DNA of 64,000 bases from Halomarina pelagica (GTDB lineage: Archaea; Halobacteriota; Halobacteria; Halobacteriales; Haloarculaceae). The translations under genes and the position numbers were made by a program. Shown one piece after another: positions 45,672-53,108 of the stretch (its first letter is position 1; the number at the start of each line of letters is the position of its first letter). The DNA lies in assembly GCF_024228315.1 (NCBI RefSeq), contig NZ_CP100454.1, positions 1,364,001 through 1,428,000 on the forward strand, written 5' to 3'. The notes beneath the pieces were generated by a model, which saw only the letters and a list, made by a program, of their open reading frames with translations, was not told the DNA's origin and did no database searches.

Positions 45672-45843
45672 CCGCCAGCACGAGGAACACGAGGACGAGG
45701 ATCCGCGCGATCTCCATCGAGAGTCCCGCGACGCCCCTGAACCCCGCCAGTCCGGCGACGATCGCCAGCACGAAGAAGATCAGCGCCCAGTAGAGGAACT
45801 CGCCGCTGAACTGGAGCGGCAGGAGGGCGGCCGAGAGCGTCAT
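45652..45843 (-). CDS. DUF1328-like small membrane protein
   Basis: 63 residues, two helices. LYWALIFFVLAIVAGLAGF then GLSMEIARILVLVFLVLAVI matches the DUF1328/YtjA pattern. The bacterial family is linked with stress-responsive membranes, but the role is not known. A minus-strand TATA-like TTATATC near 45977 lies about 135 bases upstream, implying a leader of roughly 100 bases. The 296-base gap to the FNT gene holds nothing else that I see. Confidence 0.88.
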   Translation of the reverse strand: MTLSAALLPLQFSGEFLYWALIFFVLAIVAGLAGFRGVAGLSMEIARILVLVFLVLAVIALIL

Positions 45844-46139
45844 CGGCGGACCCCCTCGCCCGCCGGGCTCGTCCGGGTCGCTCGGATCGTCCCGGTCCCC
45901 CGGGTCGACGGGGTCGTGAAACGCGCGTCCGTGGTGGTAGTTCGTAGCACCATACCGGAAACAGTACGCGAGCAGGATATAACAGTTGTCGCCAATACGA
46001 CAGAATCTGGAGACGAAATCCTTGCCTGTGCGTGGCGAGGTCGAACGCCGGGTGGAAAGTCACAGACGGGTGAGAGTGCCGCCAGCGATCAGGAGGGCCG
46101 CGAGGGTTTTACTCCCGACTCGTGTAGTGTCACGCCATC

Positions 46140-46991
46140 ATGGTCTCGGCATCGAGCGAGTCAGCGGCGGACGGGCGGTCGTCGGACCGGCAGAAGTCCC
46201 AGGAGGACATCCTGAGCGAGCAGATCCGCGAGGGCCTGAGCGAACTCCGCCGCCCCACCGACGGGCTGTTCCTCTCGGCGCTCTCGGCGGGCCTCGACAT
46301 CGGGTTCGGACCGCTGCTGATGGCGATCGTGCTGACGCTCGCCGGCTTCTCGTTCTCGAGCGAGTTGCTGAAGGAGTTGCTCATCGCCAACTTCTACGCC
46401 GTCGGGTTCATCTTCGTGGTGCTCGGCCGCTCGGAGCTGTTCACCGAGCACACCACGCTCGCCGTCCTGCCCGTCCTCGACCGGCGGGCGTCGGTGGGCG
46501 ACCTGGCGCGGCTGTGGGGGGTCGTGTACGCCGGGAACGTCGTCGGCGCGGTCGCCTTCTCGGCCATCGTCGTGCTCGTGGCTCCCGCGATCGGCGTCGT
46601 CGAGTCGAAGGCGTTCGTCGAACTCGGCTCCAGCCTGGTGAAACACGAGTGGCCCGTCCTGCTGGCGGGAGGCATCCTCGCCGGTTGGTTGATGGGTCTG
46701 CTCTCCTGGCTGGTCGCCGCCGCCCAGGAGTCCATCGCGCGGGTGTTCTTCGTCTGGATCATCGCCACCGCCATCGCCCTCGCCCACCTGCCCCACTCCA
46801 TCGCGGGGACCGTCGAGGTGCTCATGGCGGTGTTCGCCGGGACGAAGCTCACCCTCCTCGACTACGGCTACTTCCTCCTGCTCTCGACCGTCGGAAACGC
46901 CATCGGAGGGACGGTCTTCGTCGCGCTGCTCAAGTACGGCCACGTCGTGCGGAGCGGCCCCCAGGTCGAGACGACGGCCGTCGACGACTAG
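46140..46991 (+). CDS. formate/nitrite transporter (FNT) family protein
   Basis: 283 residues with six membrane segments after a charged 50-residue head. ANFYAVGFIFVVLGRSELFTEHTTL and the later HEWPVLLAGGILAGWLMG follow the FNT pore pattern. FNT channels pass formate, nitrite or hydrosulfide; the cargo is not evident. A TTTTACT box lies about 33 bases upstream. Its stop codon abuts the stop of the carotenoid oxygenase gene. Confidence 0.9.
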   Translation: MVSASSESAADGRSSDRQKSQEDILSEQIREGLSELRRPTDGLFLSALSAGLDIGFGPLLMAIVLTLAGFSFSSELLKELLIANFYAVGFIFVVLGRSELFTEHTTLAVLPVLDRRASVGDLARLWGVVYAGNVVGAVAFSAIVVLVAPAIGVVESKAFVELGSSLVKHEWPVLLAGGILAGWLMGLLSWLVAAAQESIARVFFVWIIATAIALAHLPHSIAGTVEVLMAVFAGTKLTLLDYGYFLLLSTVGNAIGGTVFVALLKYGHVVRSGPQVETTAVDD

Positions 46992-48461
46992 CTAGCGGAG
47001 CGCCGGGAAGAACCGCCCGTGGAAGTCGAACGGGATGGCGTGCGGGACCGCCGCACGCGCTCGTTCCTCGAGCGTCTCGCCGTCGAGGAACACCAGCCAC
47101 GAGTGCGCCTCTTCGGTGTCGAGCGCGACGGCGAGCACGACGCCGTCGTCCTCCGTCGCCGGCCGGGGGGCGGGGACGAAGACGGGCTCGCCGAAGTACC
47201 AGCCGTCGCGGGAGAACCGGCGCGTCTCGCCCGTCGTCGCGTCCACCTTCACCACCCGGTGGGCGAAGTCCGTCGCGCGTTCGTCCGTCCCCTGCCCGTA
47301 GACGAACCGGTGTTCCCGCTGGCGGACGAGGGGGGAGACCCGCGGCAGGGTGATCCCGCCCGCGTAGCGCGTCTCGCAGGAGACCGGCGGCGGGCCCCGG
47401 GCGCGGAGTTCGATCCGGAGGCGCGTCAGCGCGCCGCCGGGCGCGTCGTACGCCTCCCGGCGGAGCACGTCGAGGTACGTTCCCTCGATCGGCGAGGGAT
47501 CGGGAAACGTCACGAGGTCACAGACCAGTTCCTCGCCGCGCTCGTAGGCGTTGACGTGGTGGAACCCGAACAGCGGCTCGGCGACCGGGCGGGCGACGAT
47601 GCCGCCCGTGCGCCGGTCGAGGACGGTGACGCGAGTTCCGCGGTCGGGCTCCCATCGGTAGGCGTCGACGAACGACCCGCCGCTGTCGGGTCGGATCATG
47701 TCGAGCGGGTCGACGACGAACGGGAACTCGGTCAGGACGACGTAGTTCGGCGTGAGCGCGAAGCTGTGCATGTACGACGGCTCGCGGACGTCGATCGAGG
47801 CGAGGAGCGTCCGCTCCCCGCTCGCGTCGGTCGCGTGGACGAGGTACCGCGAGGGCCACCCGAAGCGCACGTCGTACCCCACGACATCGCCCGTCGCCCG
47901 GTCGTGGTGGAGGTGGGCGCAGGTGAGGTGCCCCCTGGGCGGGTCCGGACGGACGGTTCCGAGCGTCGCGAGGGTCTCGGGATCGACCGCCACCCGGTAG
48001 GGGGACTCGGTCAGCGCGACGTACTCGCCGCCGATCCGCTCGACGATGACGTTCGCGTTGTCCCCGGGCCGTCGCCAGGCGTCGAGCGCCGTCGAGGAGA
48101 TCGTCGCTCCCTTCCCATCCCCCACTTCGGCGGCGACCAGCGCCTTGAGGCGAGCGAGCGTCGAGTCCGGCGAGCCGACGTCCGCGAACCCCGGGGCGAG
48201 CCGTCCGGCGCGAACGGCGCGGTAGGCCTCGCCCCGGAGGAAGCGATTGCGGTAGCGGACGCCGTCGTCGACGGCGAACGCGTGGAGCATCGCGAGTCCG
48301 TCGAACCAGTGGACGACGGATCGACCGGCCGCCTCGAACAGCGCGGGGCCGTTCCGAACGAGCGTCCCCGAGAGCCACGGCGGGATCGACCCCTCGACCG
48401 GCAGGGAGGCGTCGACCTCCCCGTCGAGCGAGCGGAAGCCGAGTCGATAGCCGGACGTCAT
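46992..48461 (-). CDS. carotenoid cleavage oxygenase family protein
   Basis: 489 residues. The four iron-binding His lie in CAHLHHD, SYMHSFALT, FGFHHVNAYE and IPFDFHGRFF, spread as in RPE65/apocarotenoid oxygenases. PPWLSGTLVRNGPALFE at the start is also typical. The enzyme would cleave a carotenoid polyene with oxygen, possibly giving retinal or an apocarotenal. Haloarchaea usually make retinal with Brp/Blh, so this is an alternative or a different product. Start ATG at 48461. Confidence 0.93.
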   Translation of the reverse strand: MTSGYRLGFRSLDGEVDASLPVEGSIPPWLSGTLVRNGPALFEAAGRSVVHWFDGLAMLHAFAVDDGVRYRNRFLRGEAYRAVRAGRLAPGFADVGSPDSTLARLKALVAAEVGDGKGATISSTALDAWRRPGDNANVIVERIGGEYVALTESPYRVAVDPETLATLGTVRPDPPRGHLTCAHLHHDRATGDVVGYDVRFGWPSRYLVHATDASGERTLLASIDVREPSYMHSFALTPNYVVLTEFPFVVDPLDMIRPDSGGSFVDAYRWEPDRGTRVTVLDRRTGGIVARPVAEPLFGFHHVNAYERGEELVCDLVTFPDPSPIEGTYLDVLRREAYDAPGGALTRLRIELRARGPPPVSCETRYAGGITLPRVSPLVRQREHRFVYGQGTDERATDFAHRVVKVDATTGETRRFSRDGWYFGEPVFVPAPRPATEDDGVVLAVALDTEEAHSWLVFLDGETLEERARAAVPHAIPFDFHGRFFPALR

Positions 48462-48540
48462 CGCAGTCTCTCAGGAGCGACCGGGGTTTACGCTTGTTGG
48501 GGGTGATCGGAACTCCCCGAGGGAGTCCACCCCAGAACCA

Positions 48541-48651
48541 TCAGACGACGGCGTCGTGTTCCTTCCGGGCGTGCTCCCTGAGTTCCTCCGCGGTGTCGAA
48601 GGTGGCCCCACAGCTACACTTGTGGACGGGTTCAACCTCGTCGAACGACAT
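48541..48651 (-). CDS. 36-residue single zinc-finger microprotein
   Basis: MSFDEVEPVHKCSCGATFDT then AEELREHARKEHDAVV. Cys12 and Cys14 with His27 and His32 give a C2H2-like finger on nearly the whole chain. Haloarchaeal C2H2-type microproteins are known as a class. The frame uses the same high-GC codon bias as its neighbours. It lies between the carotenoid oxygenase gene and the gene at 48741, all on the minus strand. Confidence 0.78.
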   Translation of the reverse strand: MSFDEVEPVHKCSCGATFDTAEELREHARKEHDAVV

Positions 48652-48740
48652 ACCCCCGGTTCGCGTGACGCGACGTTATATGTTGTGTGTCATCACGAAC
48701 CAGACAGTGCGCGGGGTCGAGTGGTCGCGTCGCCGGTCGA

Positions 48741-49499
48741 TCACCCCATCGCTCGGGAGAGCGGGTCGCGCCACGCCCGGCGCTGGTCGTACGTCGCGAG
48801 CGTCTCCCGGATCCGCTCGCCGAGGAGCGGTTCCGCGAGCGCGTCGCGCTCGGCCGACGCGTCCAGACGGCCGAGCGCCCCGGCGAGCGCCCGGCCGTCC
48901 TCGATGGCGTCGCTCGCCCCCCGGAGGGTGGGTGCGGGGACGTAGGGGACCGACGCGGCAAGCGTGACGGCGTCGTCGCCCTCGTACCGTTCCGAGATGA
49001 CGTCGAAGACGGAGCCCTCGGTCGCCTCGACCGGGTGTGAGACGAACCAGTCGACGGCCGAGTCGGGATAGCCGAGCGCCTCGCCGTACTCGCGCTCGGT
49101 GCGGGCGCTCGGCTCCGTCCCGGCGGCGTCGAGGAACCGCGGGATCGCGTCGGGGGCGGCGCTCACGAGCAGTTCGTACCACGTTATCTCCTCGTCGACC
49201 GTCCGAACGTCCTCGACGGGGGTGAGGTGCCAGTCGAGGTTCGCGGCGTCGAGCCGATCGCCGAGCGCGTCGCGCGTGAGCCGGGCGTCCGGTGCGACGG
49301 CGTCCCACGCGGGCGTCCCGGCGGCCGTGAAGCAGGTCGCGACGCCGGCCATGGGCTTCGCGCCGACGCCGGCGGCGAGCACGTCGACGACGTCGCTCAC
49401 GGAGGCGGCCGGCGCGAGATCCCTCCCCAGCGCGAGGAGCCGGCGCGCCTGCTGGGCGTCGATCCGGGCGGTCGTCCGGGTGGTCGTCCGGGCGGTCAT
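48741..49499 (-). CDS. haloarchaeal hypothetical protein
   Basis: 252 residues from the ATG at 49499. Soluble, acidic, no signal. Segments such as TWYELLVSAAPDAIPRFLDA and YEGDDAVTLAASVPYVPAP look like a compact domain, but I do not recognise it. The first ten residues (MTARTTTRTT) are encoded by a tandem repeat, so the true start may lie later, for example after residue 10. Confidence 0.65.
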   Translation of the reverse strand: MTARTTTRTTARIDAQQARRLLALGRDLAPAASVSDVVDVLAAGVGAKPMAGVATCFTAAGTPAWDAVAPDARLTRDALGDRLDAANLDWHLTPVEDVRTVDEEITWYELLVSAAPDAIPRFLDAAGTEPSARTEREYGEALGYPDSAVDWFVSHPVEATEGSVFDVISERYEGDDAVTLAASVPYVPAPTLRGASDAIEDGRALAGALGRLDASAERDALAEPLLGERIRETLATYDQRRAWRDPLSRAMG

Positions 49500-49514
49500 C
49501 CGGGAGGTCCGTCC
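49466..49514. repeat. 12-bp tandem repeat across a start codon
   Basis: Four units of GGGCGGTCGTCC type, with one or two changes each, cover the predicted start of the gene at 48741-49499. Confidence 0.85.
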
Positions 49515-49717
49515 GCCCCGGTGGACGCGGAGCGGCGGTGCGTCGGGACGGTGGCGGCGGGTCCGATACTCGGGGCTCGCGAATCCATGGGGGCAACCGG
49601 GACCCTCGACGCATGTAGCTATCGCCTGCTCACACAGGGTGGGAACTGTCACGTTTCGATGAGTTATCCGAGCGTCGACACCGAATCGGTTATGTCGGTC
49701 ACGGAACGCGAGGAGGT

Positions 49718-50530
49718 ATGGAGGACTCGCTGGCGCTCGCGCTCGTCGTCGGTCTCCTGCAGGGGATCTTCGAGTGGTTGCCGATCTCGAGCGAGGGGCA
49801 GATCACGCTCTACCTGACCGTCGTCGAGGGGCTTCCGGGCGTGGTCGCCACGCGCTTCTCGCTGTTTCTCCACCTCGGGACGGCGCTGTCCGCGACGGCG
49901 TACTACCGACGCGAGGTGGCGACCGTCGTCCGGTCGATCCCCGAGTGGCGGCCGACGAGCGCCGTCGAGCGAACCCCCGAAGTGACGTTCCTGGCCGTGG
50001 CGACGCTGGTCTCCGGGGTGGTCGGCGTCGCGGCCTACGCGACCGTCGAGGGGGCGGTCTCGACGCTGAGCGGCGGTGCGTTCGTCGCGCTCGTCGGCGT
50101 CCTCCTGATCGCGACCGGCGTCCTCCAGCGCACGGCGGCGGGAACGGTCGGCGGCCGGGAGACGCTCACGCTCGCCGACGCGCTCCTCGTCGGCGCGATG
50201 CAGGGGCTCGCCGTCCTCCCCGGCGTCTCGCGGTCGGGGAGCACGACGGGGGCGCTCCTGCTGCGCGGCCACGACGGGCCCGAGTCCTTCCGGCTCTCGT
50301 TTCTCCTGTCGATCCCGGCGGCGATCGGCGCGGGGGCACTCGTCGTCGCAGACGAGGGGATCCCCGCGCTCGCCCCGGAGACGGCGCTGGTCGCGCTGGC
50401 GGTGAGCGCGCTCGTCGGCTACCTCACCATCGACGCGTTGATGCGGGTCGTCGAGCGCGTGGCGTTCTGGGGGGTGTGCGTCGGACTCGGGGCGCTTGCG
50501 GTGGTCGGCGGGGCGCTGTTGCTCGTCTAG
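49718..50530 (+). CDS. uppP: UppP/BacA-like undecaprenyl-diphosphatase family protein
   Basis: 270 residues with about eight membrane segments. GIFEWLPISSEGQITLYL holds the first conserved acidic motif and LPGVSRSGSTTGALLLRG the second. In bacteria the enzyme recycles undecaprenyl diphosphate; in archaea the substrate would be a dolichyl-type carrier used in glycosylation. A strong GAGGAGG lies next to the ATG. The stop abuts that of the next gene. Confidence 0.93.
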   Translation: MEDSLALALVVGLLQGIFEWLPISSEGQITLYLTVVEGLPGVVATRFSLFLHLGTALSATAYYRREVATVVRSIPEWRPTSAVERTPEVTFLAVATLVSGVVGVAAYATVEGAVSTLSGGAFVALVGVLLIATGVLQRTAAGTVGGRETLTLADALLVGAMQGLAVLPGVSRSGSTTGALLLRGHDGPESFRLSFLLSIPAAIGAGALVVADEGIPALAPETALVALAVSALVGYLTIDALMRVVERVAFWGVCVGLGALAVVGGALLLV

Positions 50531-50812
50531 CTACCGATAGAGCGAGATGTAGAGCATGCTGAAGCCGACGATGAACGGGACCGTCTCGACGATCCCGAAG
50601 GCGATCGCCCACGACCCGGTACGGGGACCCATGCTGGTGAGCGCCGCGCCCATGCTGATGAACGCGAACCCGACGAACGCGTACTGGAGGGCGGCCGTCT
50701 GGCGCTGTGAGTACGCCTGAAAGCTGATGAGCGTCAACCCGAGCGAGAGGGCGAACAGGACGAGTCGCATCCCCATCAGGACGAGTTCGAGCGGCGACGC
50801 TACCGCGATCAC
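50531..50812 (-). CDS. DUF7521-like three-helix membrane protein
   Basis: 93 residues with three hydrophobic helices (RLVLFALSLGLTLISFQAY, FVGFAFISMGAALTSMG, VETVPFIVGFSMLYISL). Similar short proteins (DUF7521, from memory) are encoded beside winged-helix regulators in haloarchaea, as here, where the regulator gene lies 34 bases upstream on the same strand. A role in membrane sensing for that regulator is inferred only. Confidence 0.78.
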   Translation of the reverse strand: MIAVASPLELVLMGMRLVLFALSLGLTLISFQAYSQRQTAALQYAFVGFAFISMGAALTSMGPRTGSWAIAFGIVETVPFIVGFSMLYISLYR

Positions 50813-50846
50813 GGGACACCTCCGGGCCGGCGTCTCGGTCGCATCG

Positions 50847-51197
50847 TCACGCCCGCTGGAGGTCGTCCCACAGCCGGGTGAAGCGGTCGGGCAGGTTCTC
50901 CTCGTGGTAGATCCGGACGTCGTACTCGCTGTCCTCGAGGGAGATGACCGTGCTGTTGAAGTTACACTCGTAGCGCTTGTAGTGGTTGCCGTCGTCGACG
51001 ACGGTCGTCCGCCCGACGACGAGGTCGTGCTCCTTCAACATATCGAGTCTCCGGTATATCGTCGGCTGCGAGAGGCCACAGAGTTCGCTCAACTCCTTCG
51101 CCGAACGCGGCTGGCGACTGATCTCCGCGAGGACGAGCCTCGCCTTCCGGTCGCCGATCGTGTCCAGGACCTCCTCGACGTGCTGTTCGTCCGTCAC
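50847..51197 (-). CDS. ArsR-like winged-helix transcription regulator
   Basis: 116 residues from the ATG at 51197. GDRKARLVLAEISRQPRSAK then ELCGLSQPTIYRRLDMLKEH is the helix-turn-helix, and GNHYKRYECNF the wing. It is followed by the DUF7521-like gene in the same direction. Its promoter faces that of the regulator at 51322. Confidence 0.9.
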   Translation of the reverse strand: MTDEQHVEEVLDTIGDRKARLVLAEISRQPRSAKELSELCGLSQPTIYRRLDMLKEHDLVVGRTTVVDDGNHYKRYECNFNSTVISLEDSEYDVRIYHEENLPDRFTRLWDDLQRA

Positions 51198-51321
51198 CGT
51201 ACCCGACTCTACTCCTCCGCTCTCTTAGCTTTTTGGATAATTTCTACTCTCGTGATATTCACGTATTGATAATAATACCGATAATTTATAATTGATGAGC
51301 GTTGATAGTCGAAGCGGTTGT
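51198..51321. promoter_or_regulatory. shared promoter region with CGTGA-TAT-TCACG dyad
   Basis: An AT-rich gap of 124 bases between two divergent regulator genes. The dyad CGTGATATTCACG (51251-51263) is perfect over five-base arms. ATAATTTATAATT near 51280-51292 is a likely TATA region for the gene at 51322, and TTAGC near 51227 for the minus-strand gene. Confidence 0.6.
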
Positions 51322-51837
51322 ATGCAGAGAGGCGGCAACGAGGGACGGCGATCGCGGAATCGCGTGACTATCGAGGAGTTGTACGACGAACTCACCGAGC
51401 GGTCGGCCGACGGGCGGACCGTGGTGGTCGAGCCCGGCGACTCGACCGCCGCGCCCGGCGTGCGCACCCAGCGGCTGGTCCGGGGCGTCGTCGACGACCT
51501 CTTTCCGGAGGGGTCGTTCACCTTCGACGAGGCGCTCGTGAAGGACAACCTGGACGAACTGCTCCTGGTGCTCGTCGGCATCAGGGAGTCGAAGACCCAC
51601 GGCAAGGCGTTGATGGGCGACCTCGCCCGGTCGTTCGACTCCCAGTTGAGCCCGGGGACCGTCTACCCGCGGCTCCACGGGCTCGCGACGTCGGGGTTGC
51701 TCACCCCCCAGGAGATGGTCCGCACGAAGGAGTACCGACTCGACGAGCGCGCCGAGGTCGTGGGGCGACTCGAGCGATCGATGCGCCAGCACCTGACGCT
51801 CGCGGCGGTGCTCTACGCGGCGCTGGAGGAACTGTAG
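51322..51837 (+). CDS. PadR-like winged-helix regulator
   Basis: 171 residues from the ATG at 51322; in-frame ATG at 51295 is close to the TATA region and less likely. The PadR-type core is ESKTHGKALMGDLARSF then SPGTVYPRLHGLATSGLL. An N-terminal domain of about 85 residues is unusual for PadR, as is its VVVEPGDSTAAPGVRTQRLV segment. The target is unknown; it may act with the divergent regulator. Confidence 0.82.
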   Translation: MQRGGNEGRRSRNRVTIEELYDELTERSADGRTVVVEPGDSTAAPGVRTQRLVRGVVDDLFPEGSFTFDEALVKDNLDELLLVLVGIRESKTHGKALMGDLARSFDSQLSPGTVYPRLHGLATSGLLTPQEMVRTKEYRLDERAEVVGRLERSMRQHLTLAAVLYAALEEL

Positions 51838-51914
51838 CGCGGCGCGCCGCCCCTCGGATTCCGGTCGACGCCCGAGAACAGAACTTTGACGGCGGCGGGC
51901 GACGCTGATGGGAC

Positions 51915-53108
51915 ATGGACATCGACACCGGCGTCGTACTGGCGGCCGGTGAGGGGAGTCGACTCCACCCCCTCACCCACAACCGCCCGAAACCGATGCT
52001 CCCCGCGGCGAATCGCCCCATCCTCGAATACGTCCTCGACGCGCTCATCGACGGGGGCGTCGAGCGGATCGTCCTCGTCGTCGGCTTCAAGCGCGACCGC
52101 GTGCAGGACCACTTCGGTCCGAGCTACCGCGACGTCCCTATCGAGTACGTCGTCCAGTCGAAACAGCTCGGGAGCGGCCACGCCCTCCAGCAGGCCGCGA
52201 GCGTCGTCGACGGCTCGTTCGTCGTCGTCAACGGCGACCGCGTCATCGACACCAGCCTGGTCCGGTCGGTCGTCGAAGCGGCCGACCCCGAGGACGCGGC
52301 GACGCTCGCGGTGCTCGAACACCCGCACGCCCGACGGTACGGCGCGGTGACGATGGACTCGGAGACGAACCTCATCACGGCGCTGGTCGAGAAACCGAAG
52401 GACGACGACTACCGGCTCATCAACGCCGGGGTGTACGTCTTCGACCGCTCGGTGTTCGACGCGCTGGCCGACAGCGAGTACGAGAACGGGGCGCTCCCGC
52501 TGACCACCGGCGTCGAGCACCTCATCGACGAGGCCGACGTGCGCGCCGTCCGCACGGACGGCCTGTGGGTCGACGCGACCTATCCCTGGGACCTGCTCAC
52601 GGTCGCGAGCGAGGTGCTGCGCCACGGGATCGTCGACGGCCACCAGCACACCCCCGGCGTCTGGGTGGCCGACAGCGCCCGCGTCAACGACGACGCCACC
52701 CTCCAGCCGCCGGTCGTCGTCGGTCCCGACTGCGAGGTGGCCGCGGGCGCGGTCATCGGTCCCAACGTCGCGCTCGGGCGCAACACGACCGTCGGGGCGA
52801 ACGCGACGCTCGCGCGGTCGGTCCTCGACACGGACGCGCGCGTCGGCCCGGGAACCACGCTCCTCGACTGCGTGACCGGGCAGGACGTCCACCTCGGCGC
52901 GGGGACGGTCGTCCCCGGCGGCCCGGCGGACGTTCGCGTCGGCGATTCGGTCTTCCGCGAGCGCCTGGGTGCGGTCTTCGCCGACCGCGTCCGCGCCGAC
53001 GGCGGCGTCACGTGCGCGTCGGGCACGCTCGTCGGGCCGCACGCGCGACTCGACACCGGCGTGATCGTCGAGGGTCGGATCGAAGCGAACGCCCGGGTGG
53101 TCCGATAA
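51915..53108 (+). CDS. sugar nucleotidyltransferase, GlmU-like
   Basis: 397 residues. The nucleotidyltransferase part starts VVLAAGEGSRLHPLTHNRPKP, with KQLGSGHALQQA and VVNGDRVID further on. From about 240 hexapeptide repeats form a left-handed helix, as in GlmU. It probably makes UDP-GlcNAc (or UDP/dTDP-sugars) from sugar-1-P. glmS overlaps its stop by one base, so the pair serves amino-sugar nucleotide supply for the surface glycans. Confidence 0.93.
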   Translation: MDIDTGVVLAAGEGSRLHPLTHNRPKPMLPAANRPILEYVLDALIDGGVERIVLVVGFKRDRVQDHFGPSYRDVPIEYVVQSKQLGSGHALQQAASVVDGSFVVVNGDRVIDTSLVRSVVEAADPEDAATLAVLEHPHARRYGAVTMDSETNLITALVEKPKDDDYRLINAGVYVFDRSVFDALADSEYENGALPLTTGVEHLIDEADVRAVRTDGLWVDATYPWDLLTVASEVLRHGIVDGHQHTPGVWVADSARVNDDATLQPPVVVGPDCEVAAGAVIGPNVALGRNTTVGANATLARSVLDTDARVGPGTTLLDCVTGQDVHLGAGTVVPGGPADVRVGDSVFRERLGAVFADRVRADGGVTCASGTLVGPHARLDTGVIVEGRIEANARVVR

